This document shows, one piece after another, positions 19,656 to 39,812 of a DNA stretch of 64,000 nt. How positions within the stretch are numbered: the stretch's first letter is position 1; every line of letters starts with the position of its first letter. Below the pieces are notes generated by a model. That model was not told the DNA's origin. It was given only the letters and a program-made list of their open reading frames with translations, and made no database searches. The DNA is from Ischnura elegans (Eukaryota; Arthropoda; Insecta; Odonata; Coenagrionidae): NCBI RefSeq assembly GCF_921293095.1, contig NC_060257.1, forward strand, positions 54,348,968 to 54,412,967. The letters run 5' to 3'. The position numbers and the translations under genes were made by a program.

Positions 19656-20358
19656 TAGCATTCGGTACGACGATTTTTGCGCAGTAAGATCACCAGGCAT
19701 GCATTCACTACTTACGCTTGAATCTGAAATCAAATTTCAACTACATCGAACTAACAACCATGCCTCGGTAGTGCATTTAGATAACTTTTATTCCTCTCCA
19801 TTGACAATTATAGCATAATTACCCGAGCCATTATAATTAATCGTGCATCTTAATCCATTTCCTATCTGTCACCGAAGTAGTCTGTCACTGCAGTTTCTTG
19901 TTGTCCTTTTGTTTTTGTAAATGTAATTATTGTTTTCTACATGTTATATTGCGTCTTCGTCCTCTAATTTATGTATTGTTACCTGGCCACTATAAAATGG
20001 CAAGTATATGCTGTATGTGGTTATATTTATTTAAAATAATATAAAGATAAAAATTTCCGTCAACCGTAGCTATATGACTACACCCCACTATTCTGAGCAC
20101 AAGAGTCTCTTGAAGAGAACCCGAGCTTTTTCATGATATCGCAGTCTTAAATATGTCGTTGAAGCTTGTTCTTCTTCTTGTTCTTCTTCTTCTTGTTATA
20201 ATCTGATCCACGTATTAGTTTATTTTTGAAGCCGGTCTTAATTAGCCCACTGACGGAAAGAGACGGGGGCGAAACGGAAATTCAATATGGAACCCTACTA
20301 TAACTATAGAAATACATGCGAGTATCATAAAACTAACCAGGAAATGGCATTTAATATA
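19656..20358. other. Intergenic, no gene seen
   Basis: No coding exon recognised. A (CTT)n-rich microsatellite lies at about 20166-20198. Confidence 0.45.
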
Positions 20359-20880
20359 TTACGAGCGGGCTTCCCCCGCTCTTTTTCATGCAGGTCCACA
20401 GAGGGGTAGGCGCGTTTCTAATTTTAAAATGTAGAAAAAAAAGGCAGGCTCTTATGTACAAATTTAATTGGAATGTTCATGTACAATTTGAGGTCAGAGG
20501 ACCTCTTTAAACACAACATTGGAAGTAATTACACTACCCTCGGTTAAACGCACATGATGACTCATACTTACGTATCAACAGGAGACTTGAATGTGGAATC
20601 AGCCGCATTTTGATAAAAGTTATTTAAAGAATTAGAGATATTGTTGCAAATGAACAAATGTATCAGTTTGTGCGCCGTTAACTTCAGGAATATTTACCGG
20701 TTTTTGTTTTTTTTTATTATTTAAAAACCAGTTTTGGGAAACAATAGCAATATTTAGGAAGTAAAATATGCCGTCGCATGTTCTCTGATAAATTCTGTGC
20801 ATTTTGGTACCTCATTTGTAGAGTTTGGTTGCGTATAAGTTGAGAAAAAGGTATCTATACAGTAAAAATAATATAGAAGA
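20359..20880 (+). repeat. Dispersed 517-bp repeat, copy 1
   Basis: About 95% identical by eye to 26926-27441, same orientation, starting AGCGGGCTTCCCCCGCTCTT and ending AATATAGAAGA. There is no ORF of note. Copy 2 lies within a hAT-like element, so this is probably the interior of a non-autonomous transposon. Confidence 0.75.
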
Positions 20881-20899
20881 GTGCCACTTTTCTTCACCC

Positions 20900-21880
20900 A
20901 GAAATATGCTATCCCTGAAGATTCTTCCTTTCCATCAAGGTCACTCGTATAAACTGAACAGCATTAGATTCTAACCTCGTTACCATCCAGTGTAACTACA
21001 TGACTATGGGTGTTTCTGAAGAAACAAGTTGAAGTATAACCAAAATATGACACTAGATTACTAGACTACCATACGAGCAGCGTACCTAAATATCTTCACA
21101 GTCTCTAGCAGAAAGTTTTCCTGGCGGAAACGGGTTGAAATAACCATTGTATTGGTCTTTTCCTCCCTCTCAACACCCGTAACTATGAACATTATCCACA
21201 ATTCGGCCTCAAAATGTGTTGTCGCCCACTGCGCAATTAAATGCGTTAACAAAAGTCTTCACTCATGTCACTGACGGACAAATTGACGTGAGTTTCACGG
21301 GGAAATATGGTATATATTAGGGATATTAATCTAAATTTATAGACATGAAGATGTGATCTATTATATTCAGTACTTTTCAATGCTATTCCTCGGAATGACA
21401 AATACTATGCTGCAAAATATTGGAAAAAAGTGCATCGCACCGCACTCATTATCGAGACGCGAATATTTTTCAGTTCAGCGCACACACCAGCAAATTTTAA
21501 CGACAAAACACTATTTACTAGTGCAATAACTCAATATGTCCCCGAGAAAGCGGCAGTTTACGACGGAAAACCACCTTCAAATGATATGCTGACCCGCAGC
21601 AAATTATCAAAGACAAGCTCGCTAATTTTTATGTAAAATAACAATTATCTTATCAAGACGGGATTTCAAAGTGCTGATCTTTCAAATTACTGTATGAAAA
21701 AGGCAACTTGAGAGGTTTCTATGCTATCATCTGAAGTTCAGCGCTCACACTAGAAAATGTTTATGACAAAACACTATTTACTATAGCAATAACTCGATAT
21801 GTCCCAGAGAAAGCAGAAGTTTACGACGGAAAACCGCCTACAAAAAAGTTTCATCACGGGGAATCATATCGAAATAGCAC
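20900..21880. repeat. Cluster of related noncoding repeat pieces
   Basis: Blocks here recur at 21890-22060, 23290-23960 and 24895-25140 (for example GCATTTAAATGGGTTTACAA, GATGTGATCTAT and CATCACGGGGAATC). Two half-repeats of the AGTGCAATAACTC(A/G)ATATGTCC type occur at 21520 and 21780. No coding capacity is seen. They may be ends of the adjacent Penelope-like family or a separate MITE family. Confidence 0.45.
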
Positions 21881-21899
21881 GAATATAACAAAAGAGGAT

Positions 21900-23150
21900 C
21901 CTCAAGCAGGCCTCTTAATTTTTTGTCGCTCACCGCGCATTTAAATGGGTTTACAAAAGCCGCCACTCGTATCGCTCAAGTTCAAATTGATTCGAGCTTC
22001 ACGGGAAAATATGGTATTATTACGGGAAGTAAGCGAAATTTATTCACATTTTGACGTGATCCATCTAATTCATTACTAATGTTGGTGGTGGTTTTCGCGA
22101 ATTGCCGCGTGGGTAACATTTTCACAATCAACGTTTCACTCCTCCTACTGGGAGCGTTATCAAGAGAATGGGAGGGATCCCGTTCTCGTCCCGAGCTTAT
22201 ATAGGTTTCGTTACCCATTGTTGACTCGATTTTGAATTTTAGGCGATAGCCGTTGGTATTAGGCATGGGTGGTCCTTAAAAATGTACCGGTATTTTTTTG
22301 ATGAGTATTAAAAAGCAATAATAGTACTCTCCCGGTAGTACCGGCGAAAAAATACCGGTATACCGGTACTTTCACAATTGATAAAATATGTTAATAAGTT
22401 GAGATTTAACGCTTGTCTTACCCTAATTATCCGGTATTTCGGCAAATTAGCGTAACATACAGAAAGAATACATTGAAAAAATTATTAACTGGATTTTTTT
22501 TACGAAAATTTATCGGAAAAATACATGAAGGCTAGATTCTCTAATAGTGAGAAGGGTGATAGCGATGAAGTTTTATTTCTTGGAAATGGCCTATTTCGCT
22601 TGATATATTATCAAAACTCAATTGTTTAAGTAGCTGGGTAGGTAGTTGATTGATAGCATATAAGATGGCAGAGCCGTCGAAGTACCGGTATTTCTAGTAC
22701 CGATACTCCGGTAGTACCGCCAAAAAAATACTGGCCGGTGCTACCGGAGTAGAAAAAAAATAGTACTCGGTACTACCGAATACCGGTATTTTTGCCCATT
22801 CCTAGTTGGTATATTGGGCCAGGAACCCTCTCCATATGCGGCTGAGGCTATCCATCCTCCCTATTAAAGTTGCTTGGCCTTTTCGCTATCTCGACGGATT
22901 CACGTACATGACGCGGATGATATTCTTACGTCTTCGCCCATACCCGTGTAGCGTTAAACATTATTTTATGCCCAGGGCTGGAGGCGTAATGTTCAGCGAC
23001 AGCTGATGCGTCCCACTGGTGTAGTTTTAACGCTCTTTCATGCTCTTTAAGCCTTCGGGAGATAGACCGCTTGCTCTGTCCCACGTAGCATCTGCCGCAG
23101 CAGCAGGGAACCTCATAAACTCCCATAGATTGAAGGGAAGGATGGCTATA
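21900..23150 (-). mobile_element. Penelope-like retroelement relic (GIY-YIG end)
   Basis: The minus-strand reading at 22926-23126 begins GVYEVPCCCGRCYVGQSKRS, the start of a GIY-YIG endonuclease as carried at the C-terminus of Penelope-like elements, and continues RLKEHERALKL. Further minus-strand coding resumes past the inserted MITE at 22260-22804. It is broken and only the 3' portion is present. Outer borders are approximate. Confidence 0.65.
22260..22804. mobile_element. hAT MITE with CCGGTA repeats, 545 bp
   Basis: Ends TAGGCATGGG / inverted TAGGAATGGGCAAAAATACC, with perfect 8-base target duplications GTTGGTAT at 22252-22259 and 22805-22812. Subterminal regions are packed with TACCGGTA/CCGGTAGTACC motifs in both orientations. 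Noncoding. It sits inside the Penelope-like relic and so is younger than it. Confidence 0.9.
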
Positions 23151-23289
23151 GCTATATCTTCATTCGCTACCGACATTTTCCATAATATTTCAAAAAAAAT
23201 AACTTCATGTAAGTATCAATATTCGAGGTGACTGGGGGAGTAGAAGCATCTTAGGTGAAAAGCAAGAGCAACATCGCCATAAGAACCTA

Positions 23290-23980
23290 TGATGTTTTTT
23301 TAGGTTAACCCTAGCCAACATTTGCACTGTAGCTATCTGGTTACGGGTCATCCTGAAGAAGATAGTTGATTAATTACAAAATACTTCATTGGCTTACTAA
23401 AGACGACTCTGGAAGCAACGTACCAAAATATCTTCTCAAGCGCAAGCAGAAAGTTTTCTGGGGGGAAATGAGTTAAATCGTGGTAAATTATCGGTGCATT
23501 TCTAACACGTGTCAGGTGATATCAATGACTTTCAAACGCAATAATGCACTGAAACTGCATATTAAAGAAGATAGTCATGCTAATTTTATCATAACATCAC
23601 AATCATCTTATCATTACGGGGTTCTCAAGTTCTAATCTCTCAGATGTATAGCTGAAAGAGACAAACGGATTTTCATGCGACAATCTGAAGTTCAGTGCGT
23701 AAACAAATAAATTTTAATAATAAAATCCGCTTATTTGTACGTAAACTCGCTACGTCCTCCATGAAACACTGGCTAACGCCGGAAGATCGCTGGTTTCATC
23801 ACGGGGAATCCCATTAAAAGGCATTCACACGACGAAATTTATCAATCACGAGCAACCCTTCAGGCACGAGAAAGATTTTTCGCAAGAGGTAATCTTAGAA
23901 GTAATGAACGTTCTGATAAGACATTTAAAAGTTTTACACTTTTACTTGTACACTATGAAAGCAGCATAATATTTTTTAAA
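23290..23980. repeat. Dispersed repeat, copy 2
   Basis: Positions 23485-23960 align to 9180-9650, and 23310-23480 resembles 20990-21120. Same unknown noncoding family. Confidence 0.5.
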
Positions 23981-24663
23981 TCTAATTTTCGACTTATCTT
24001 CCACATTAAAAAAATGATAAAAGAAAATTGAGACAATTTTATGTACACTTGGTTCAATTACATGCAAATAAATGAATACCCTATCTTTAAACACTGTTTA
24101 ACCACAACTATTAACGAAAAATACACAAAATTACGAAAAATAGTGACCGAGAAGCAATCGCACGTACGAGTTGCGTTCAGAAAATGACGGGAATTATAGT
24201 TTTTTTTATTCTATTCCTCTACCTTAATGTTATCGCCTTTAAAATAGTCCCCATTAGATAAAGTACTCAATTGAAAGCTACCTTAATCGGTAGAATACTT
24301 CAATAATATTAGTAACAAACGTCAAAGTGGTCCTGCTTATGCCAATACCAGAAACAACGAAGGCATAAGGTGAATGTGATGAAGGATAAAAAGACCACAG
24401 CCGAAAGGGGAGCAAGAGAGATATCATTCGTAAATGTGACACGAACGAGATACCAGGTAACCTTCAATTTTACTCAACTGTGTCTTGATGACTCATCGGC
24501 AGTCTGAATCAGCAGATTGTCTGCTTCGCTGCTCGCGAAGAGATAGAGATTTCTACGAAGGCGAGCCTGCCAGTAAACAATCGAGAGACGAAGGGTAAGG
24601 ACCTATTTAATATGCCCGATCGGTCATTAAATTAAAATCACAGTGATATCAATTTTTTTTATT

Positions 24664-25616
24664 TAATGATGGGTCGATCGGATTCCTCGAGTCTTCGATT
24701 CCTCGATTCTATTTCAAGGATCGGAATCGAAAATGAACATTTACGAAGGTGAAAAATCGATTCCGATTCAGTAGTACTTCAAACCACAAATTAATATACG
24801 ACCGTGATTCCAACAGTCATTTGAATTTTCGCACCACGCAATCGTAAAAACAAAACACATTCGAATCAGCGTATTGACTGTTTCTTCCACGAATATTAAA
24901 AAGGAGGATCCTCAAGTTGGCCTCTAAATGTGCTTTCAACCACCGCGCATTTAAATGGGTTTACAAAAGTCGCCACCCGTGTCGTTGACGGATAAAGTGA
25001 TCCGAGTTTCACTGGGAAATAAGGTATTTTTAGCGGATTTGACCGAAATTTATATAAATGATGATGTGATCTATCAAATGCATAAGAATTCAATGCTATT
25101 CCTCGAAATTACTAACATTATACTGCAAAACATTAGATAAAAGTGGATCGCATTGCACTCATCACCAAGCCGCGGACATTTTTGTAAACCGATTAAAATG
25201 CGACCAAAGTGGAAACAGAAAACACCCTTGTATGGGATGGAATTGGACGTCCACTATGCAGTCCCCATGGTTTCTTCCATGCCGGAGTCCCGTAGTGACG
25301 TTTAAGATACAAAAGTTTTCTAAACGCACACCGTTGCCGTCGACTTCTACTGAGAGTTTTAATGTCGAGAGTGTGGAATCATTTTCATATTGATCCTATG
25401 AATGATCAAATTGCCGTGCGTATCCACTACCACGCACGAATATCTGTCGGTGGAGCTTCAAAATCTGCCTCAAATTTATTTAAACATTTCAATAAACAAC
25501 ACAGATCCGTAGATGTTTTTCTTGGAACCTACAGCTTCGGAATCGGTAGAGAAAGGATCGGAATTGGAATGTCAGAACCGGAATCGGAATGATATTTTGG
25601 AATCGACCAATCACTA
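24664..25616 (+). mobile_element. hAT transposon, second family copy, 953 bp
   Basis: The left 180 bases match the left end of the 5944-8787 element, and the right end matches its GGAATCG-rich terminus, ending CGACCAATCACTA. Internally deleted and interrupted by the 24895-25140 repeat. No 8-base target duplication is visible, so one flank may have been rearranged. Confidence 0.75.
25362..25520 (+). pseudogene. BED zinc-finger N-terminus of hAT transposase
   Basis: The reading MSRVWNHFHIDPMNDQIAV, then SASNLFKHFNKQH, matches the BED-type finger that opens many hAT transposases (xVWxHF ... CxxC ... NLxxHL...H). The metal-binding Cys pair is replaced by Arg and Tyr (AVRIHYH), so the finger is dead. 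It complements the C-terminal piece kept by the other copy. Confidence 0.65.
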
Positions 25617-26605
25617 CTATCGGGGCAAAAAAGGAATTAATTTATTGATTAGAATTAATAATAAAGAGAGAAAATTTTCTTTGTACATTGATCTTCGTCC
25701 ACAGAAATATTAAGAAATGAAAGAACCCGACAATCTTGGTTGATAACAGTACTAAAAGAAGGTAAGCATCGAAGGGCATAGGATGAGACTGTGAAGAAGT
25801 ATCATGCAGAGACCCTAGTTTTTTATACAGATGAACAGTGTACCTAGCAATAGGCCAAGCCATAATAGTCTTAGGTCTTCTGAAATTTGATTTAATGTAA
25901 GCCAATGAACACCGAGCACTGAGAAATATTAACGTTTAATATTATGCTTGGAATGCGATTCGCAACGAGGAACTCTGGGCCACAAGATATCAATCAAATC
26001 CTGATGTTTCTCCTACTTTGTCGATAACATTAGATGAAATAAAATTTCCTATCAAATAAACAACATGGAAATAAACGCTGTCATCGTCTGCAGCCAATCA
26101 GAACCATCACACCTATCACGTGATCCCGGATTTTGCTATCAATCTTGGTCCTATGCTAAGACGACACTCTTTTACTGGATTACTTTAAAGCAAAGGATTC
26201 CAATTTTTTTTTGTTTTCACTTGCAAAACAGAGGGAGATAAAATATAGAGTTGTAGTCAAGCTATAGTCTTATTACAGATAGGAGAGACTAAATAAATGT
26301 CATTGGAACGAAACTAACATAGCATCATCTTCTATTTATATCCCATGTATTGATGATCGGAAACATAACGCTTCCCATGTTACATTTCCAGAAATTTATC
26401 AAAGAAATGAACATTCACCTTCTTATTAAATACATGAAGCGAATTTAAAGATAAAAATGATTCAGACGCTTTTTTTACTAACGCGATTATTTATTCGCTT
26501 TCTTACGCCTATTTTACTGAAAAAGACTATTTTTAAGTTTATTGCATATGCAGTACAAACTGTAACAAGAGTCTGCATGAGAATTAAGTGACACTAAAAA
26601 TTCGC
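25617..26605. other. Intergenic, no gene seen
   Basis: AT-rich sequence without recognised exons or element ends. Confidence 0.4.
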
Positions 26606-26720
26606 TTAGAGCAAGCTAATGCCAGCGCCGGGTTTCTCTCTGTCCTTCTTTACCTACCCTTCCCTCAGAGCGCAAATGACCTCAGCCGTTGGCCACCTCA
26701 CCAAACACCATACCATATCT
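26606..26720 (+). mobile_element. SINE 3' fragment
   Basis: The stretch from GAGCAAGCTAATGCC through ATGACCTCAGCCGT to CCATACCATA matches the 3' half of the SINEs at 34797-35093 and 35560-35860, in the opposite orientation. The tRNA-like head is missing (5' truncated). Confidence 0.7.
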
Positions 26721-26763
26721 TTGAGAGACATTAAGTTATAAGTGACAAAATATGATTCATGAG

Positions 26764-27627
26764 CAGTGACGGATTTATGGGGGGGAGGTTTAAGAGGTTT
26801 ATCCCATTGAGCAGATCCCTGCACCACATAAAATCGAAATTTTTGGAGATTACCTCTTTAAACGAAAGTATTTAGCAATATTTTCCGGTAAATTTACCTA
26901 CTACGAGCGTACTGCGTCCGCTCCCAGCGGGCTTCCCCCGCTCTTTTCAATGCAGGCCCACAGAGGGATAGGTGCGTTTCTAATTTTAAAATGTAGAAAA
27001 AAAGGCAGGGTCTTATGTACAAATTTAATTCGAATGTTCATGTACAAATTGAGGTCAGAGGACCTCTTTAAACACAACATTGGAAGTAATTACACTATCC
27101 TCTGCTAAACGCACATGATGACTCATACTTACGTATCAACAGGAGACTTGAATGTGAAATCAGCCGTATTTGGATAAAAGTTATTTAAAGAATGCGAGAT
27201 ATTGTTGCAAATGAACAAAGGTATCAGTTTGTGCGCCGTTAATGTCAGGAATATTTACCGCTTTTTGTTTTTTTTTATTATTTAAAAACCAATTTTAGGA
27301 AACAATAGCAATATTTAGGAAGTAAGATATTCCGTCGCATATTCTCTGGTAAATTCTGTGCATTTTGGTACCTCATTTGTAGAGTTTGGTTGCGTATAAG
27401 TTGAGAAAAAGGTATCTCTACAGTAAAAATAATATAGAAGATTACGAATTAAAATGCAAATTATTTTTAAACTCAGGGCCTATTTTACAGGTTTTACAAA
27501 ACTAATAAAATGACCAACTACAGGTGCTTATTAGTATCTTTTTTATCGAAGAAAAAGCCTAAAACCACCGTTTTTAACAACTGAAAATCACAAATTTCCA
27601 AAATCTCCTAAACTTCCTCCACCACTG
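26764..27627. mobile_element. hAT-like non-autonomous element, 864 bp
   Basis: Begins CAGTGACGGATTTATGGGGG and ends inverted CAGTGGTGGAGGAAG. Flanking octamers TTCATGAG (26756-26763) and TCCATGAC (27628-27635) agree at six of eight positions. It contains the 516-bp repeat shared with 20364-20880. No transposase. A small element with similar ends lies at 39813-39964. Confidence 0.6.
26926..27441 (+). repeat. Dispersed 517-bp repeat, copy 2
   Basis: Direct repeat of 20364-20880, within the hAT-like element at 26764-27627. Confidence 0.75.
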
Positions 27628-27933
27628 TCCATGACGGTTATACGAGATATGACAGCCCATCTCTCTGCAAATGAATGAGATACCATAAACAACAATTCTT
27701 ATCAAACTCACGGTCTTTTTAGGAAACCTGTCCACGAGCTTTCACAACTGAGCGGTCTACGTGACGAAGCAGCCGAAGCCAATACGACATTGAAAAAATA
27801 CACTAGACAACCTCCAACGGGATGATAACATAAGGATAGCATAACAAGAAATCCTTCTGGACGAGGGGTTTTTCACGGACATAAGAAGAAAAAATATACG
27901 AAACGTGAGAAATCCCATGGATTTGTATTCCTT

Positions 27934-27966
27934 TATATACCCGTTAGATTCCCAGTCGAGCACAGA
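27934..27966 (+). promoter_or_regulatory. Core promoter of trypsin C
   Basis: TATATA at 27934-27939 and initiator-like GCACAG at 27960-27965, spaced about 27 bases as in trypsin B; ATG at 27995. Confidence 0.6.
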
Positions 27967-27994
27967 TCATCAAAGGTTTCTCAAGACAAGCAAC

Positions 27995-35449
<7,455 letters not shown>

Positions 35450-35494
35450 AATCATTGCTTTTATAGATCTGTTTAATTCAACTTTTTTACCTAA

Positions 35495-35500
35495 TAAAAT
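35495..35500 (+). terminator. Poly(A) signal of trypsin C
   Basis: AATAAA lies 46 bases after the TGA stop. Confidence 0.75.
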
Positions 35501-35559
35501 TGTATTTATTTATTTAAAAAACTTGGTAATTTTGCTCCTCAATTTTCTCCCTTACCCTT

Positions 35560-35860
35560 CGTATGGTACTTGGGGGAGGAGACCGACAGCTTATATCATT
35601 TTCGCCACGAAGGAAGGGTAAAGAGGGAAGGGTGGAGAGAAACCCGGTGTCGGTATTAGCCTGCTCCTAAAGAAAGGCGTCAAGGATATCACGGCAAAAC
35701 GTCCCATTCGACGGACGGAGCGCTACACTTGAAAAGCCCTCCACTAGACACTCATGCATGGATGGGGCAGCCTCTGAAAAATCTTTACCACTGCCGGGAT
35801 TTGAGCCCAGATCAACCGGGTGGGATGCCAACACTCTAGCCACCTCACCAATCCGATCCC
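35560..35860 (-). mobile_element. tRNA-derived SINE, second full copy
   Basis: Same family as 34797-35093; minus-strand head with GGTGAGGTGGCTAGAGTGTT and B-box-like GGGCTCAAATCCC. Flanked by CCTTACCCTT (35550-35559) and CCTTACCTTT (35861-35870), nine of ten identical. It inserted about 50 bases beyond the trypsin C poly(A) signal. Confidence 0.88.
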
Positions 35861-35884
35861 CCTTACCTTTATACAACACTATCA

Positions 35885-36230
35885 TTCATGGTGAAACAAA
35901 AATCCAGTACTGTTCCACAAACTTTTATTAGCTGTCCACTAGTTCCTACGTCTATGGCGTCATTATCAAGACAAACATTATTATAATAACATTATCAAGA
36001 CTGTTTACCTTGACAATGACGCCATAGCCGTCGAAACTATTAAGGAAGGGTAGAGAGGGAAGCCATAGCCGTCGACAAGTTTCCACGGCTATCGCGTCAT
36101 TATCAAGACGGACATTATTATATTTACATTATCAAGACTGGTTATCTTGATAATGACGCTAAAGCCGTCGAAACTAGTTGACAATAAATAAAGGTTTGTG
36201 GAACAGTAATGGGTTTTTGTTTCACCATGA
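35885..36230. mobile_element. Foldback of Penelope-like ends
   Basis: The outer arms (ATTCATGGTGAAACAAAAAT and its inverse, which ends at about 36230) pair over about 100 bases. Inside are four related arms carrying (C/T)TTGA(C/T)AATGACGC...GTCGAAAC, in alternating orientation. The downstream stretch AATAAATAAAGGTTTGTGG suits the 3' end of a retroelement; from memory it resembles Penelope-like tails. No coding sequence. Confidence 0.6.
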
Positions 36231-39023
36231 ATATCTTTTCGTTCCATCAAGTCAGACCAAAAATCAGTTGATTTTAAACACTGTCATTTCCCAATATGCA
36301 AAATCGTCCAAAAAAATTTATAACGACAATAAACATACCGAACCTATCTCGGTCAAATTAAAAGTCTTATAAATTTCATAAGAGTTTCTTTTATGCTGTA
36401 ATAAACTTCTGCTGTAATAACGCACATACCCTCATTTAATCAAATTCAAATTTCAAATTAATTCAATACTATCGTAGTCCCAATGATATTACTACGTAGA
36501 GTCTGGTAAAAGGTATTGCAACCAAAAATATCATTTCACGTAGTAGCGCGCCCTAGGAAGAAATTCGCGAAATTGATAAAACTTAGCGGGTTAGGACAGC
36601 CTTTTGGTATACCCTACCACATTTTAATTACAATAGGCGAAAATAATCCTTATATCGGAAATAATTGGTGATTATAATTGGATAAAGTTAGAGTTAGCTT
36701 ACATCATTCATCCATATTCAAAGAAAAACCGTCGTATAGGTGAGAACGTCGTTTTCGCAGAGAATTAGTTTATAGAAGTCTTACTTCAGGAACTAGGAAG
36801 CCATATAACCATAATTTCATAATAAGCTCAAATGACAAACTATTTCAAGATATCAGAGGTTTAGCAACAACCCTACATAATAATTACCAAAATTTGTTTT
36901 AAATAACATTTACTTTATGCTACGACACTGTCTATTTTTCAGTCTAGAACAACGACGGCAAATATTTTTTCTTAAAAACACAAATACAATAAACTCATAT
37001 TCTGCGCTATTTTCTGGTATAAATACATAAAATCAACATTATCTTGAGCTCATTGGAAAAATAATAAATTTATAACCTAAATCAGTTACTGAAGAACGTG
37101 TAAATTGACGTGCAATTTGATTGGCGAGGTTAGGCTTTGCGTCGTTCAACTAAGAAAGTGTTGAAACTGAAGGTCGTTAATTGAGATTGACTTACCACAC
37201 AAAATGCCTGTATTTACGCCGGGTAAACCCAATTTTGTCGTACATCGGAGAGAGTCATAAAACTGAAGACGTTTAAATGAGGTTCCACTGTACAACAGAT
37301 GGACGAAAATACGAAAAAGAAACTATGAAAAATTATGGGGAGAACACTTTATGGACTAATTGGTACGTCAATAACTTTGGGGTTCGTTCATCATTCATTT
37401 TAGTGATTCCACCAGAAGCAAATGTTGGCTTCTCCGTTTCGATACAGAAACATAGAACATTAGAAAATCAAATCAAAGCAGAGTCTAAAAGTTCTACAGT
37501 GCGTTCCATATTTAATACACGGTACGGACCTTATGGAGAACAGCGATGGCAAACTTCCGCTCTGCAGGAAGACTTTCTGCAAAGGTATGCAACCTCTCAT
37601 AACAGACCACGAAAATTGTGTAGTTCAAAAAAATAATTTGGGATCGCACGAAAGACGACGTAAATAAAGAAATCGATAAGCGTAAATTACAGTTACTTTG
37701 CAAAAATATAACTTGAGATAACTTTTATATTCGTTTGTCCATCTTCGATTGGATACTGAAACATAGAAAATTAGAAAAGCAGATCACAGAAGAAAGCAAA
37801 GGGTCAACTTTATATTCCCTGAAACTTTCGAGATTATCACGTCACTATTAATCAAGTAATTCGTTAGAAAATTCGAACGGTCGAGAATGAGTGATGGTCT
37901 TCTTAAGAACATACATTTTTAAGGAGCTCAACGTCTCCTAATGACGTTCACAGCAGGACGAACTATGGGCAATAAAATTTCATGTCACGCGGCAGTACAC
38001 CCGAAAATGAATTATACTATAGTGTAACTTTAAAGTTATTATTTCCCAAAAAAATTATTTCTCAACCCTCTATCTTCCTTTTCAATGTATTTCTTTAAAT
38101 TTCTCAGTAGATATATAATTTTTATGAGGAACATATGAACTTTAAAGTTATTCGAAGTGAGTTATATCGATACCTCCACTGCAAAAACGCTCAAAAATCG
38201 CCCAATGAGTAAATCCGCTCATCTAGGAGCGTAACAATACGGATTCGCCGTTTTGTTTGTTTGTTTGTTCTCCGGCTCCAATTGATATTATCTTCCTCGA
38301 TTTGAAGGCAGAATCAACCTATTTTATAACGTTTTAATTAACCCGCTTCGATGTTAGTCGTTTTTTTCCGCGTCAAATCTTTCAACTCAATTTTAATTCA
38401 CTTCCCGATTGGCTTTCAAGCTGGAATTTTCAGAATAATTCAGAACGTGATTATAATACAACATAATAACATTTTATAATATGAACTGGTACTCGATTTT
38501 TATTCCGATTTTAAAATTATAAACGGAAATTTTAGATGGAGAAAAACTTTTTATAAACATTTGTTTTCTTTTTTTGTTACATTACTATCAATATTGTTAA
38601 ACTACTATCAACTTTGTTCCCGCAAGTAACGTCAAAATCAGTTGATTTAATGCATTCATATTTTTAAACTTCCTTTGAATTTAGTAATATCCAAGACCTC
38701 CATTCAAATCAAACCTTGATATCTCTGGACGGACAACTTCAAAGACGCTCAGCTGTTCCGCTTGAGCATCTTCAGTTTTTTTCACCAGGATATTATTTCC
38801 CAAATTTCTTATCTTTTTCCCTTCGTGAATGCCACCGCTATGAGGTAAGCTGGCGAAAGGCCACAGCTTCCCTAAGCCCGAAATGCTTCATATCTGTCCT
38901 CAACATTGAGCTTCTAAACTAGGGCAAGGCCTATTCTTAGTCATTCTTTTATCACTAAACCGACGTCTAGGTCATGGATTTGAATTCGGTAGTTTTCACG
39001 GGCTCCTCACTAGATTAGAGAAT
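36231..39023. other. Intergenic, no gene seen
   Basis: Mostly AT-rich. It contains a (GTTT)n microsatellite at about 38253-38269 and one possible pogo-type end near 37285. No exon recognised. Confidence 0.4.
37160..37287. mobile_element. Possible pogo/Tigger-type end
   Basis: ATGAGGTTCCACTGTA ends the stretch; inverted it reads TACAGTGGAACCTCAT, like the ends of pogo/Tigger elements with a TA target. The partner end was not found. Confidence 0.35.
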
Positions 39024-39719
39024 AGTGGTTTTCTATTATTTTTTCATTGCCTAAATCGAAAGACTATTACTCGTGGAGGACACATTTCACGATTTTAGAT
39101 TTTTAAATGACGATATCTATTTTTCTCGAGTGAAATATAACTTGACATAACTCAAATCTACTCAGAAATGAAAAGTGAAAATTTTCAAGCGCGCGAAAAC
39201 GCGACGGGTAAGTATGAATACTGGGAACTGACGCCTGGCTGCTGCTGTGTGGGGCCACCTGGCTACGAGGCTGCGAGATTATGAACGCCGCTACGATGCA
39301 GGCTGCTTGCTGCCGAGCATGGCGGTAGCGTAGAGTATCCTGCGAGCAGGTAGCTCTTGGCTTAAATAAGGATTATTAATACCCTATCAAATGAAGAAAA
39401 CTTGCCGACAATAGGCAATTTTAATAGGTGATTATTAAAAAATGTTTCCCTGAGCTCTATGCCTCATGCATAAAAATTGGTAATCTCAGGCGATGTAAAA
39501 CTCCTATCTACTCGTATTGTGACGTCAAGTGGAGTGGCATCGCATGGGCGCCAATCTGGCCTTTTTCAAATGAGGTTAAAATGGACTATTAACATTCGTC
39601 TAAACTGGGATTTGTAAAACCAAATAATTTTTATATTATGAATACACTGATGGTGGGTAACGAATCGCAATCAATGCCTTCCGTTTTCTATGATAAAGGA
39701 AACTACCCTATTATTTTAC
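39024..39719 (-). mobile_element. MITE, inverted partner of 29257-29914
   Basis: Reverse-complement match across its length to the MITE in trypsin C intron 3, ending GGAAACTACCCT. About 40 bases longer, with an extra GC-rich stretch (CTGCTGCTGTGTGGGGCC) in the middle. Confidence 0.75.
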
Positions 39720-39812
39720 AAAAAATAAGCTAAATATTATCTTACTTTGAGTGAATTCATTGCGATGAAAAGAGATAAAAACAAAATATGATAAAAAAAT
39801 AATATACGCAAG

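Noticed and set aside
35885-36230. Active hammerhead ribozymes
   Set aside because: The core lacks an exact CUGANGA in every arm, so catalysis is not supported; reported only as hammerhead-like.
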